From assembly GCA_023151315.1 (NCBI GenBank), contig JAKLJE010000001.1, positions 231,562 through 295,561 on the forward strand: a stretch of 64,000 nt of DNA. The letters run 5' to 3'. Positions 17,056-26,209 of the stretch are shown here, piece after piece. A model generated the notes under the pieces. That model did no database searches. It was not told where the DNA came from and saw nothing but the letters and a program-made list of their open reading frames with translations. Both the position numbers and the translations under genes were made by a program. This DNA comes from Bacteroidia bacterium. Its GTDB lineage: Bacteria > Bacteroidota > Bacteroidia > Palsa-965. Positions within the stretch are counted from its first letter, which is position 1. Each line of letters opens with the position of its first letter.

Positions 17056-18618
17056 ATGAAAAAATCACTACTCGTTGTTTTTGCTGTTGTTGCAGCGCAA
17101 AATCTAATTGCTCAAACCGGTCCGTATTGGGCAGAGGATGTCGCTCCGATTCTATATGCTAATTGTACAAAGTGTCATAATCCCAACGGAATCGCTCCGT
17201 TTTCGTTGATGACTTACGCTGATGCTGCCAATGAAGCAAGTAATATTCAGCAGGCAGTAACCGGTAGAACTATGCCGCCGTGGCCTCCTGATACTTCATA
17301 CACACGCTTTGCGCATGAACGAACTTTATCACAAAGTGAAATACAAACTATTGACGATTGGGTGAACAACGGTATGCAGCAAGGTAATCTTGCTAACGCG
17401 CCGACTCCTCCGGTTTACACCGGAACTGCAGAAATACCGAATCCGGATCTGACTTCTCAAATGCCGGTTTATACGGTGAATACGGCGACAGATCTGTATC
17501 GTTGTTTCGTCGTTCCTACCGGACTTGCACAGAACGAGTTTATAACGCAAGTGGAAGTTTTGCCGGGCAATCGAAATATTGTACATCACGTTCTGGTTTA
17601 TCAGGACGTTGCGAATACATGCATTAATCTGGATAATGCAGATCCAGGTCCGGGATATACTTCGTTTGGCGGTGTAGGCTCCAACACAGCTGAACTTGTA
17701 GCAGGATGGGTGCCGGGACAAGGAAAGTATCAATTACCGGCCAACATGGGGATTCAATTGGATGCCGGCACGAATATAATTATGCAGATACATTACCCCG
17801 GCGGAACTTTCTCACAAGTTGATTCCACGCAGGTGCGATTCACGTTCTCATCAGGTACGGTGCGACAGGTAGCACTTGCGCCTGTTATTAATCATTGGAC
17901 GAATATGACAAACGGACCATTGTTCATTCCTGCTGACAGCATAAAAACTTTCCATGCGCAGGAGCTGGTTGTACTTGATGCAACATTGATCAGTATTGCA
18001 CCTCATATGCATTTGATTGGTCGCGAAATATCAAGTTTTGCAATAGATCCGCAGGGAGATACAATTCCATTGATCAACATTCCAAGCTGGAATTTTCATT
18101 GGCAAGGATTCTATAATTACAGACAACCGGTACACATTCCGTTGTACAGCACGATTCACGCATATGCCACATACGACAATACATCTTCAAATCCATGGAA
18201 TCCGAATTCTCCTCCTCAAAACGTGAGTGCGGGAGAAGCGACTGAAGATGAAATGATGGTGATTTACTACGCGTATCTCAATTATCAGCCCGGCGATGAA
18301 AATATCATCGTGGATTCCACTTTACTTGCATCAATGCCTGATAGTTTTCCGTCTATCGTTCAAACACCTCAATTGTATAATCCTTTTCCGGTTCCTGCAT
18401 CAGGGCAGGAATTGAACGTGCAGTATTTCATGCCGACAAAAGGGAATGTGGTTGTGGATTTGATTGATGTAAATGGTAAAATCGTACGGACACAATCGGT
18501 GTCTGCCTATGCAGGATTCAATCAAACGATTTTCGAGACTTCAGATTTAGCTGCGGGAACCTACGTTGTGCGGTTGACATCCGGGAACACAACCAGAAGC
18601 AAAACTATTCAGTTATAG
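17056..18618 (+). CDS. Secreted haem-c/copper type-II monooxygenase-like protein with T9SS sorting domain
   Basis: A 520-residue exported protein. A signal peptide (to about residue 20) is followed by a c-type haem motif CTKCH (37-41) with a possible distal Met73 in TMPPW. A peptidylglycine-monooxygenase-like copper fold follows (about 140-420): H177-H178 in NIVHHVL, H246 in QIHYP, and an HMH motif (317-319). The C-terminal 75 residues form a T9SS type-A sorting domain (PVPASGQELNVQYFMP through KTIQL), so it is probably released or attached at the cell surface. The architecture suggests an oxidative enzyme receiving electrons through haem; the substrate is unknown. Transcribed alone. Confidence 0.8.
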   Translation: MKKSLLVVFAVVAAQNLIAQTGPYWAEDVAPILYANCTKCHNPNGIAPFSLMTYADAANEASNIQQAVTGRTMPPWPPDTSYTRFAHERTLSQSEIQTIDDWVNNGMQQGNLANAPTPPVYTGTAEIPNPDLTSQMPVYTVNTATDLYRCFVVPTGLAQNEFITQVEVLPGNRNIVHHVLVYQDVANTCINLDNADPGPGYTSFGGVGSNTAELVAGWVPGQGKYQLPANMGIQLDAGTNIIMQIHYPGGTFSQVDSTQVRFTFSSGTVRQVALAPVINHWTNMTNGPLFIPADSIKTFHAQELVVLDATLISIAPHMHLIGREISSFAIDPQGDTIPLINIPSWNFHWQGFYNYRQPVHIPLYSTIHAYATYDNTSSNPWNPNSPPQNVSAGEATEDEMMVIYYAYLNYQPGDENIIVDSTLLASMPDSFPSIVQTPQLYNPFPVPASGQELNVQYFMPTKGNVVVDLIDVNGKIVRTQSVSAYAGFNQTIFETSDLAAGTYVVRLTSGNTTRSKTIQL

Positions 18619-19507
18619 TTTTTGCCATTCGCAAATAATTGTGAATCTCAATCATTCCGGAATAGTTAATGGTTGATTCATCATCACTCGGACGATGATA
18701 ATGTTCTGTTAATCCGGTAGAGAACAGGATTCCGGGAATGCGTGCATTCAGAAAAACATTATGATCTGCGCCGTCTTTGAAAAGCGTGCCGGATATCTCT
18801 ACGATAAAATTGAATTCTGATTTGATTGGAAGAACAGTGTCCCACTGCGTAAAAAGCAGTGCGCTCTCTGCCATCAGTATCGGTCGTGTTTTGTCGAGAT
18901 GACCGACCATGTCAAGATTAATATTGCAGAGAATCTTTGATGTATCAACCGTTCCGGATTTCAGAAATTCTTTAGCGCCAAAAAGTCCATCTTCTTCTCC
19001 GGAGAATGCAGCAAAAACAATATCGTATTGCAATGAATCGCGATGCGAACTGTACCATCCGGCAAGTGAAAGTAACATAGCTACACCGCTGGCATTGTCA
19101 TCTGCTCCGTTATGGATTTTTTGGGAGAACGGATCGTTGGAGTGATGTTTTCCCCAGCCAATATGGTCATAGTGGGCAGAAACAACAATGCAGAAATCAG
19201 ATTTGGTTTCAATCTTAGCGAGCACATTACCTGCTGAATGCACAACCACACTGTCGGGATTTTTGAAATCAAAAGGAAAGACATATTGCTTCTTCTTTAC
19301 CGGAACGCATTTCGTTTTTCTGAATTCATTCTCAATGAAACCTGCAGCTCTCTTTTCGTGAATTGTTCCCGGCAGTCGCCCTTCCATGGAATCGTGTGCC
19401 AAGGTGCTTATCACGTATTTGTAATACGACTCTTCAGGATACGGACAGATTTGTGCTGAAAGAGAAATCAGCAGAAACTGTAACAGTATGAACACCGTTG
19501 CTTTCAC
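18605..19507 (-). CDS. M28 family zinc peptidase
   Basis: A 300-residue exported peptidase (signal peptide ending LSAQ, about residue 19). Zinc ligands of the M28 fold are recognisable: H112 in SAHYDH, D136/D137 in NGADDNASG, and E171/E172 in SGEEDGLFGAKE. A further Asp lies in INLDMVG and a late His in LTEHYHRPSDD. These are aminopeptidases or glutaminyl-cyclase-like enzymes; the substrate is not deducible. The gene converges on the copper-protein gene with a 14-base 3' overlap. Confidence 0.87.
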   Translation of the reverse strand: MKATVFILLQFLLISLSAQICPYPEESYYKYVISTLAHDSMEGRLPGTIHEKRAAGFIENEFRKTKCVPVKKKQYVFPFDFKNPDSVVVHSAGNVLAKIETKSDFCIVVSAHYDHIGWGKHHSNDPFSQKIHNGADDNASGVAMLLSLAGWYSSHRDSLQYDIVFAAFSGEEDGLFGAKEFLKSGTVDTSKILCNINLDMVGHLDKTRPILMAESALLFTQWDTVLPIKSEFNFIVEISGTLFKDGADHNVFLNARIPGILFSTGLTEHYHRPSDDESTINYSGMIEIHNYLRMAKTITE

Positions 19508-19516
19508 GAAACAATA

Positions 19517-19555
19517 TTAAAAAATAAGTCCCGTGAAACTGAATTCACGGGACTT
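19517..19555 (-). terminator. Strong rho-independent terminator after the collagen-like gene
   Basis: A perfect 12-bp inverted repeat (19526-19537 with 19544-19555, core GTCCCGTGAA) with a 6-base loop. On the minus strand it is followed by TATTTTTTAAT, a proper T-run. It ends transcription of the collagen-like gene just before the M28 peptidase gene. Confidence 0.85.
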
Positions 19556-19577
19556 ACACTTTCAGCTAATTATTCAA

Positions 19578-21608
19578 TTACTTTGTGCCGTTGTTCATGT
19601 ACGGCTCAACTTTAGGCTCACGAGCTGGTTGTGGAGCTGCAGAGAATTCGATTGCAGAACCATTCCAGAACATTGGAGCACCAGACTGCTTGGTGTTGCC
19701 TTCGTTGAACATTACGCCCTGCATCTTTTCAGTGAATGAAGGTGAAGTAAGAACTTCAGGAGCAGCAGCAGCATCAGTACGCTTACCAACTGCGATCCAT
19801 GAGAATTCAACGTTAGAAGAACCACCGTTCATTTCAGCTACGGTGAATCCTGCTTCGTCAACAGAAACAATGTAAAGACCGTTGCACTGACCCATTGCAG
19901 ATACAGTTACAGTAGGCTTGTTTCCTTTAAGTAGAGCAGCATACTCAGGTGAGAAGTTTACGCGTACAGTTCCGTTAGCAAGCTGTGCAGAACCGTCGTC
20001 ATAAACTTTAACTGAAGTAGAAGTAGCAGCGTAAGCAGGAGTCATAGTAGAACCTGTCTTAACGAGGTCAGCATGGTAACCAACTGTGAAAGTGTTACCA
20101 ATGTTGAACGCAGAATACAAAGATCCCATTGTAGTAAGACCCATGATATCACCGCGAACCCAGCCACCCATAAGGTCACCGTAGAACGCACCACCAACAC
20201 CATTTTTAATTCCATTAGACATACGTCCGCCACCTGATGCATAAGCCGCAGAACCATAAACACCGTAGTTCAACAGACCTGAAGAACGATAGCCGAGTGA
20301 TCCCCAGTAAGTACCAGCTTGATCCGCACCAAATGTGCCGCCGCAACGGTTATAGTCGTTATAGTTGTAGCCGGCAACACCCCATGTGTAAACATCTCCC
20401 CAGAAGTTGTAACCACGAGTTGCGTCGTTACCAACATTAACGCCGTAGCCTGTACCATCATTCTGGCTATCGCGTGTACGGTATCCAAACATACTAGACT
20501 GACCATCACCGTTAATTGTCAATTGTTGGTTGTAGACATAGAAGCGGTACGCTGTAACTGGTGCAATATTCACCGACATAGACGTTCCGTTATCCTGCAT
20601 CTGTGAGTTACCACCGCCAGTAGCAGAAGTAAACTTAACAACGTAGTTAGTTGTACCAGCGAGTGTACCTGGGCCAGTTGCTCCAGTTGCACCGGTAGCA
20701 CCCGCAGCGCCTGTAGCACCCGTTGCACCGTTAGCACCAGCAGCACCAGTAGCGCCTGTTGCACCAGCAGCACCTGTAGCACCAACAGCACCGGTTGCAC
20801 CAGTAGCTCCGTTAGCACCTGCAGCACCGGTAGCTCCAGTAGCGCCAGTAGCTCCGTTAGCACCAGCAGCACCTGTAGCACCTGTAGCACCAGTAGCTCC
20901 GTTAGCACCAGCTGCGCCAGTAGCACCAGTAGCGCCTGTTGCTCCGTTAGCACCAGCAGCACCTGTAGCACCAGTAGCACCAGTAGCTCCGTTTGCACCA
21001 GCTGCGCCCGTAGCTCCTACAGCACCTGTAGGGCCCATATCGCCGGTAGCACCAGTAGCGCCCATTGCACCCGTAGGACCCATATCGCCGGTAGCACCAG
21101 TAGCGCCCATTGCACCCGTAGGACCCATATCGCCAGTTGCTCCTGTTGGACCAGCAACACCAGGATCACCTGAAGGACCTGTCGGACCTACCGGACCTTG
21201 ACCGTTACCGGAAGTAGCTGCATACAATGCGTAAGGAACAGACAACATTTGTGCTGTACCCATTGAAGTGTATGTTGAAGTGTTTGTTGGATCCATTTCT
21301 GTTTCCAGGAAGTATGAATCTGTTCCCCAGCTAATAGTGTTGAACGTTCCGGATACAACTGAACCAGAACCGAGGTTTACAGAGAATAAACCATACATGT
21401 TGGTTGTTGTTGAATGCTCTTCCTGGTAAACAATTGTTCCGGAAGCACTTGTTTGACGTACTGACAAACGGATTTGGATGGTCTGGCTTGCGATAACTGC
21501 ACCGGCAGCATCACGCGCAACACCCTGATATTTCACGGCCTGTGGAGCCTGAGCATACATCATGCCTGCTGTAAACAGCGCCACGACGAGTGTAGTGATT
21601 TTTTTCAT
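19578..21608 (-). CDS. Secreted collagen-like Gly-X-Y repeat protein
   Basis: A 676-residue exported protein (signal peptide to about residue 20, MMYAQ). An N-terminal domain (about 21-130, starting [11 protein letters not shown]) is found in many Bacteroidetes surface proteins. It is followed by about 58 uninterrupted Gly-X-Y triplets (136-311), mostly GAT, GAA and GAN, then a 365-residue C-terminal domain rich in Gly, Tyr and Asn. The triplets could trimerise like bacterial collagen-like proteins. Thr in the Y position is common where hydroxyproline is absent. No T9SS sorting domain is evident at the C-terminus. It lies 14 bases after a small T9SS-tagged gene and ends at a strong terminator. 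Function unknown; probably surface structure. Confidence 0.8.
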   Translation of the reverse strand: MKKITTLVVALFTAGMMYAQAPQAVKYQGVARDAAGAVIASQTIQIRLSVRQTSASGTIVYQEEHSTTTNMYGLFSVNLGSGSVVSGTFNTISWGTDSYFLETEMDPTNTSTYTSMGTAQMLSVPYALYAATSGNGQGPVGPTGPSGDPGVAGPTGATGDMGPTGAMGATGATGDMGPTGAMGATGATGDMGPTGAVGATGAAGANGATGATGATGAAGANGATGATGATGAAGANGATGATGATGAAGANGATGATGATGAAGANGATGATGAVGATGAAGATGATGAAGANGATGATGAAGATGATGATGPGTLAGTTNYVVKFTSATGGGNSQMQDNGTSMSVNIAPVTAYRFYVYNQQLTINGDGQSSMFGYRTRDSQNDGTGYGVNVGNDATRGYNFWGDVYTWGVAGYNYNDYNRCGGTFGADQAGTYWGSLGYRSSGLLNYGVYGSAAYASGGGRMSNGIKNGVGGAFYGDLMGGWVRGDIMGLTTMGSLYSAFNIGNTFTVGYHADLVKTGSTMTPAYAATSTSVKVYDDGSAQLANGTVRVNFSPEYAALLKGNKPTVTVSAMGQCNGLYIVSVDEAGFTVAEMNGGSSNVEFSWIAVGKRTDAAAAPEVLTSPSFTEKMQGVMFNEGNTKQSGAPMFWNGSAIEFSAAPQPAREPKVEPYMNNGTK
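20676..21203 (-). repeat. Collagen-like tandem repeat, 45-bp units inside coding sequence
   Basis: About 528 bp encoding Gly-X-Y triplets. At protein level the array is organised in 15-residue units: [19 protein letters not shown] at the N-terminal side and [19 protein letters not shown] afterwards. The latter is repeated at residues 201, 216, 231 and 246, and nearly so at 261. Near-identical DNA units make copy-number change by slippage or recombination likely. Confidence 0.9.
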
Positions 21609-21622
21609 GTGAGAAATGTGGG

Positions 21623-22126
21623 TTAAGAATTTTTAGTGATCTTGAACGTAGAGGCTTCGTTGCTTTCGATTTTTCGGACCGTTACGAAGTAAATTCCGTC
21701 AGCGTAATCTGACAAGGAAACTGTAGTGCGTGCAGACGGACTTGCCGAGAATTGCGATGCACTCAGTCGTTGACCTAGTGTATTAAACACTTCGATCACA
21801 TAGAGCCCGGTTGCATTGTCACCGAACTGAAGATTTACAACATCATTGGTAGGGTTAGGATAAGCATCTGCATTGACCGGAGTCGGAGCAGCTGCTACAC
21901 CTGTGCCAAAATCCCAAGGCTGCTGAAAACCCTGTGTGATGTGATTGTTGGTTTGCATGTAGGTTTCACCCATAGGTTCACCCAAGGTCCACGATACAGA
22001 TCCGACGCCACTCTGAAAGAAAAATTCTCCTGAAGATGCAAGTACATCCGGAGTTACAGATTGCGCCCGACCAATTACCGTAAAGCCAGCAACCACACCC
22101 AGAACGAGAAGAGGTTTTTTTAGCAT
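21623..22126 (-). CDS. Small T9SS type-A sorting-domain protein
   Basis: A 167-residue exported protein with a signal peptide (to about residue 21, ending GRAQ). A short middle region ([22 protein letters not shown]) is a motif common in Bacteroidetes secreted proteins. The C-terminal sorting domain runs from about residue 88 ([28 protein letters not shown]) to KITKNS. The mature part outside the sorting domain is only about 65 residues. It precedes the collagen-like gene by 14 bases and is probably co-transcribed, so the two may act together at the surface. Function unknown. Confidence 0.78.
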   Translation of the reverse strand: MLKKPLLVLGVVAGFTVIGRAQSVTPDVLASSGEFFFQSGVGSVSWTLGEPMGETYMQTNNHITQGFQQPWDFGTGVAAAPTPVNADAYPNPTNDVVNLQFGDNATGLYVIEVFNTLGQRLSASQFSASPSARTTVSLSDYADGIYFVTVRKIESNEASTFKITKNS

Positions 22127-22321
22127 GTGTATTGGTTTAAGGTTTGCTTAATGAACTGGCAATTTAGCGCAATTTCGCAGATATCAAAGTAAATTGGTTA
22201 AATGTAAAATGCTGGTTATCAACTATGAAAAGAATGCACAATTGTTGCTTTTTATTGCTTAGTGACAGTTGTGGTTATTTGTCGGGCGTAAGGAAATGAC
22301 GAAACCCTGACAATTGTGTCC

Positions 22322-22915
22322 TCAATTGATCAGCTTTCTTGAGATGTAATAGGATGCCGCACCGCACCCGGCTCCGATAATGGCTCCTGCGAGTACATCG
22401 GTCGGAAAATGTACGCCGAGACGCATTCGTGAATATCCTACAGTAACAGCCCAAGCAAATGCAGGTAACGCAACGTACCACTTCTGATAACAGAAAGTTA
22501 ACGAAGTGGCAAGCGCAAATGCAGAGGAGGTGTGTCCGGATGGAAATGAATATGGACCTGCATGAGGATCGCGTTGTTGTATATCCGGATATGTTACAAA
22601 TGGTCGCGTGCGGTTTACACCATACTTCAATCCAATAGTTAATGCGGAGCTCGCGACCATTGATGCTGCAATGATGTACGGTTCTTTTTTCTCTGTGAAA
22701 GATCCGGTAGTTTGCCGGTTGTAAATCAGAATGGAGACGGGAGTAATGATCATTGCGGGAAGAACAGAACCTGAAACAACTTTCATTGATCTGTCCAGTC
22801 CTGTATTCACCGGCAGATGTATATCACGCAGAATTCTGATATCGGCATTCTGAGATTGCAGATTGAATCCTGAAAGCAGGATCATAATCAGAGCTAGCGA
22901 GAAACTCTTTTTCAT
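22322..22915 (-). CDS. PAP2-family membrane phosphatase
   Basis: A 197-residue membrane protein with the three acid-phosphatase motifs: K97 to R104-P105 (KYGVNRTRP), PSGH (125-128), and S162-R163 with H169 and D173 (SRMRLGVHFPTD). Likely substrates are undecaprenyl diphosphate or a phosphatidate-type lipid. The N-terminus is a signal-like hydrophobic segment. It lies four bases after the aminotransferase stop, so probably in the same transcript. Confidence 0.87.
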   Translation of the reverse strand: MKKSFSLALIMILLSGFNLQSQNADIRILRDIHLPVNTGLDRSMKVVSGSVLPAMIITPVSILIYNRQTTGSFTEKKEPYIIAASMVASSALTIGLKYGVNRTRPFVTYPDIQQRDPHAGPYSFPSGHTSSAFALATSLTFCYQKWYVALPAFAWAVTVGYSRMRLGVHFPTDVLAGAIIGAGCGAASYYISRKLIN

Positions 22916-22919
22916 CGCA

Positions 22920-24149
22920 TCAGCGAATATCTGCTGTGGCCACAGGAGCAGTTACTGTTCGTCCCGGATACTCCTTCAATGCAACATCAAGGCACTCCAT
23001 TGCATTCCTAAGGTCAGTCAGATTTAAAACATAAGCAATGCGCACCTCATTTGTGCCCGCTCCAGGAGTAGAATAAAATCCTGTTGCTGGTGCAAGCATT
23101 ACTGTCTGGCTGTTGTGACTGAAACTTTCAAGCAACCACTGACAGAATTTATCTGCATTGTCAATCGGTAATCGCGCAATGCAATAGAAAGCCCCGCTAG
23201 GTTTCGGACAAAATGCTCCGTCCATTTTATTAATCGCTTCGATTACGAAATCGCGACGTGCGGTATATTCTTTGGTTACTGCATCAAAGTAAGACTGCGG
23301 TGTTTCCAATGCAGCTTCAGCGCCGACTTGTCCGAATGTAGGAGGAGAAAGACGTGCCTGAGCGAATTTTAATGCGCCTGCCATCACTTCTTTGTTCTTA
23401 GAAATAAGAGCGCCGATTCGCGCCCCGCATGCACTGTATCGCTTGGAAATGGAGTCAAGCAACACAATATTGTTGTCGATTCCTTCCAGATGCATCACTG
23501 AAACATACTGTTTATTGTCGTAGCAGAATTCACGATACACTTCATCAGAAAGAAGGAAGAGATCGTATTTCTTTACAAGTTCCTTCAATGCTTCAAGCTC
23601 TTCGCGTGTATACAGATATCCGGTTGGATTTCCCGGATTGCAGATCATAATTCCTTTTGTTTTCGGAGTGATCAACTTCTCGAATTCGGAAATCGGCGGA
23701 AGCGCAAATCCTGTTTCGATGTAAGAGCGAATCGGTTTTACAACCAGATCAGCCGCGCACGAGAATCCATTATAGTTTGCATAGAAAGGTTCGGGAATTA
23801 TAATTTCATCGCCGGGATTGAAGCACGTCATCATTGCAATTTCAATTGCTTCTGATCCGCCGGTTGTGATCATCACATCTTCTGTATTCACAGGCATGCC
23901 GAATTTCTGATAATAGGCAGCCAGCTTTTTACGATAACTTTCGTTACCGGCCGAGTGAGTATACTCAATAACGCGTATGTCGGAATTCTTGATCGCGTTA
24001 AGCATCACTTCCGGGGTTTCTATATCCGGTTGCCCGATGTTAAGATGATAAATCTTCTTTCCTTCTTTCTTGGCTTTATCAGCGAAAGGAACAAGCTTGC
24101 GGATCGGCGACGCCGGCATGGAACCGGCCTTATGAGAAATATTCGGCAT
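22920..24149 (-). CDS. Class-I PLP aminotransferase (aspartate aminotransferase family)
   Basis: A 409-residue fold-type-I enzyme. Marks are NIGQPDIETPE near the N-terminus, CNPGNPTGYLYTREELEAL, LSDEVYREFCYD, and the Schiff-base lysine in DSISKRYSACGARIG. The C-terminal arginine for the substrate carboxylate lies in NEVRIAYVLN. These are usually aspartate or aromatic aminotransferases; exact specificity cannot be read here. The ATG at 24149 (MPNISHKAG) is chosen; a TTG 21 bases upstream is less likely. Confidence 0.86.
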   Translation of the reverse strand: MPNISHKAGSMPASPIRKLVPFADKAKKEGKKIYHLNIGQPDIETPEVMLNAIKNSDIRVIEYTHSAGNESYRKKLAAYYQKFGMPVNTEDVMITTGGSEAIEIAMMTCFNPGDEIIIPEPFYANYNGFSCAADLVVKPIRSYIETGFALPPISEFEKLITPKTKGIMICNPGNPTGYLYTREELEALKELVKKYDLFLLSDEVYREFCYDNKQYVSVMHLEGIDNNIVLLDSISKRYSACGARIGALISKNKEVMAGALKFAQARLSPPTFGQVGAEAALETPQSYFDAVTKEYTARRDFVIEAINKMDGAFCPKPSGAFYCIARLPIDNADKFCQWLLESFSHNSQTVMLAPATGFYSTPGAGTNEVRIAYVLNLTDLRNAMECLDVALKEYPGRTVTAPVATADIR

Positions 24150-24295
24150 AGATGAAATGATGAATGCCAAAGGTCGGAAAAGTTCCCGGTTTTCCGTTCA
24201 CTGCATGGGTTTAATCCTTCGGTAATAACCGGCTCAGGCTTCTCGGGTTGAACGATTAAAACCTTAACTGTAAACTAAGTAACTACTAAGCCAGA

Positions 24296-24682
24296 CTAAT
24301 TCTTCGGCTTCAGCACAACGCATTTGAACACGAGTGTTACCGGGGAATTCGCTGCATTGGATTTCACAATTACAGTTCGTTCCTGCCGATCCATAGCACT
24401 TTTGGAATCGAATGTTACTTTGATTTTTCCCGTACCGTTCGGAGCAACTGGTTCTTTAGGGAAAGTGACTTTGGTGCATTCGCATGCTACTTCACAATCA
24501 GTTATAATAAGCGGTGCGTCACCTTTATTTGTGAATGTGTATTCATGACTTACCGTTTCTCCCTGACGGATAAAACCGAAATTATGTTTCGTTTCATCGA
24601 AGTACATTGAAGGTCCGGAAACAGAACGGAACGACAGAGCAGCTGCAGCTATGATGACGAGTATGGCTAGGTGCTTTTTCAT
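24296..24682 (-). CDS. DUF1573 protein, array member 5
   Basis: A 128-residue exported protein (signal peptide to about residue 22) consisting of one DUF1573 domain, an immunoglobulin-like fold related to the ASH/MSP domain group. Conserved features are NFGFIRQGETVSHEYTFTN, GDAPLIITDCEVACECT and KVTFDSK. The usual GSCGCTVP segment is altered to VACECTKVTFPKEP. It is the last of five paralogues in a row. DUF1573 function is not established; some homologues are periplasmic structural domains. Confidence 0.85.
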   Translation of the reverse strand: MKKHLAILVIIAAAALSFRSVSGPSMYFDETKHNFGFIRQGETVSHEYTFTNKGDAPLIITDCEVACECTKVTFPKEPVAPNGTGKIKVTFDSKSAMDRQERTVIVKSNAANSPVTLVFKCVVLKPKN

Positions 24683-24714
24683 AAGATTAAATTTAGTCGT
24701 TCCGGATGGAATAT

Positions 24715-25134
24715 TTACTTAGCTGCCGGTGATGCAACAATCTTTCCTTTCAGATGCAGAACAACTACTCCGTTGTTTGCATTTGAAGTTATCGTTGCGG
24801 TTTTATCCTGGTACCCCATTTTCCCTTCTGATTTGAACTCAACGCGAATCACTCCGCTTTTGCCGGGTGCTATGGGTTGCTTTGGATAATCAGGAACTGT
24901 ACAACTGCAGGAACCGGTTGCGCCTGAGATGATCAAAGGAGACTTTCCGGTGTTGGTGAACTTGTATTCTTTTACTACTACCGTACCCTGAGTTACGCTG
25001 TCAAAACTGATAGTTTCCGTTTCAAATTTTATCACAGGTCCGTTAGGATCGTCCTGTTCAGAAGAAACGGGTTGTGCGTTCACAGCAGTCATTGCAGCGA
25101 ACAGAATTACGATGAGAGTTGCTATACGTTTCAT
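24715..25134 (-). CDS. DUF1573 protein, array member 4
   Basis: A 139-residue exported protein (signal peptide to about residue 20, ending VNAQ) with one DUF1573 domain: SFDSVTQGTVVVKEYKFTN, GSCSCTVPDYPKQPIAPGKS and TATITSNANNG. The ATG at 25134 starts MKRIATLIV, a clean signal peptide, so the longer upstream frame is not used. It lies downstream of a strong terminator and 32 bases before member 5, so members 4 and 5 may form a separate transcript or depend on readthrough. Confidence 0.85.
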   Translation of the reverse strand: MKRIATLIVILFAAMTAVNAQPVSSEQDDPNGPVIKFETETISFDSVTQGTVVVKEYKFTNTGKSPLIISGATGSCSCTVPDYPKQPIAPGKSGVIRVEFKSEGKMGYQDKTATITSNANNGVVVLHLKGKIVASPAAK

Positions 25135-25194
25135 AAGTAGTGTTTGATGATATTTGAAATGCAAGAATTGAGCCAAACACATACTGAATTGCAT

Positions 25195-25226
25195 AAAAAA
25201 AGCGCCCTGACACAGAGCGCTTTTTT
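25195..25226 (-). terminator. Rho-independent terminator inside the DUF1573 array
   Basis: A 10-bp stem (25196-25205 with 25217-25226: AAAAAAGCGC and GCGCTTTTTT) with an 11-base loop. On the minus strand it ends in a run of seven T. It follows array member 3 by 17 bases and separates members 1-3 from members 4-5. Confidence 0.85.
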
Positions 25227-25243
25227 ATTTTGGTTCGCATCGA

Positions 25244-25651
25244 TTAACCGCCGGAACCGGCTGGCAATACGTTGCCTTTAATTTTTACTTCGGTAACACC
25301 GTTAACTGCGTTGGAAGTGATAATGATTTTTTTATCGAACATTCCCACTCTCACAGTTGTGTCGTATTTCACCTGGAAAGTTCCTGTGCCGCCCGGAGGA
25401 ATCGGATCTTTCGGCCAGCTGTCCGGAATGCTTGTACATCCGCACTGACCTTTGATACTCTGAATCACAAGAGGAGCAGTTCCTGTGTTGGTGAACTTAA
25501 ACGTTCTGATTTGTTCAGAACCCTGAGCAACATTTCCAAAGTCAATCACATCTGCTTCGAAAGTAATTTTCGGACCTTCTGCAGGAGCACCCTGCGCGCT
25601 CATTTGTAATGTGGCGAACAGAGTAAGTAGGATTGCGATTGCTTTTTTCAT
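25244..25651 (-). CDS. DUF1573 protein, array member 3
   Basis: A 135-residue exported protein (signal peptide to about residue 19, MSAQ) with one DUF1573 domain: DFGNVAQGSEQIRTFKFTN, QCGCTSIPDSWPKDPIPPGG and KKIIITSNAVNG. It lies 13 bases after member 2 and is followed by a terminator. Confidence 0.85.
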   Translation of the reverse strand: MKKAIAILLTLFATLQMSAQGAPAEGPKITFEADVIDFGNVAQGSEQIRTFKFTNTGTAPLVIQSIKGQCGCTSIPDSWPKDPIPPGGTGTFQVKYDTTVRVGMFDKKIIITSNAVNGVTEVKIKGNVLPAGSGG

Positions 25652-25664
25652 TTCAGAAGTTCAA

Positions 25665-26189
25665 TCAGTTGTTTACTGGAGCGCCGGTGTTTCCGGTGCC
25701 GTTACCCGGTGTTGGGAATGGTTGTTCTGCAGGCGGAGCTTCAACTGTACCGTGAATTTTGAGGTAGGTTGGTTGAGCAATTCCTGCGAAAGTTACAGTC
25801 ACTTGCTTTTCGAAATGACCGATACGCTGGGTGTCGTAACGCACCTTAATGATTACGGTTTGTCCCGGAGCGATCGGCTCTTTCGGATACTCAGGAACCG
25901 TGCATCCGCATGAACCAACTGCACTTGCAATTACCAATGGTGTTTTGCCGGTGTTGGTCAGTCGGAATTCGCAATATGGCTCAGCACCTTTTGCAATTGT
26001 TCCGTAATCGTGATCCAGCTTATCGAATTTGAATCCAGGGTCCGTTTGCGGTGCAGGCGCCGGAGTGCTTGCTGCCGGGGCAGGTTTAGCAGGAGCCGGT
26101 TTAGCAGCCGGTGCGGTTTTCGCCGGAGTCTGCGCAGCTACTGCTCCGCAAAACAAAAGGGCGATGAACATTGATCCAAACTTTTTCAT
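25665..26189 (-). CDS. DUF1573 protein, array member 2, with Ala/Pro-rich N-terminal linker
   Basis: A 174-residue exported protein. After the signal peptide (about 1-19) there is a 30-residue low-complexity linker of Pro, Ala and Lys (PAKPAPAASTPAP), then one DUF1573 domain with DYGTIAKGAEPYCEFRLTN, GSCGCTVPEYPKEPIAPGQ and a VTVTFAGIAQ strand in place of the usual ITSNA. The tail is rich in Gly, Asn and Thr. The linker suggests a spacer crossing the periplasm or peptidoglycan, which is inference. Confidence 0.85.
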   Translation of the reverse strand: MKKFGSMFIALLFCGAVAAQTPAKTAPAAKPAPAKPAPAASTPAPAPQTDPGFKFDKLDHDYGTIAKGAEPYCEFRLTNTGKTPLVIASAVGSCGCTVPEYPKEPIAPGQTVIIKVRYDTQRIGHFEKQVTVTFAGIAQPTYLKIHGTVEAPPAEQPFPTPGNGTGNTGAPVNN

Positions 26190-26209
26190 ATCGATAACAA
26201 ATTATGCAA

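Noticed and set aside
20570..20998. Open reading frame rich in Leu and Val on the minus strand, overlapping the collagen-like gene
   Set aside because: It is the shifted frame of the GC-rich Gly-X-Y coding repeats (Leu-Val-Leu-Gln patterns) and has no independent support.
20676..21203. Regular tandem repeats considered as a CRISPR array
   Set aside because: Units are contiguous, stay in one frame and encode Gly-X-Y triplets; there are no unique spacers and no cas genes.
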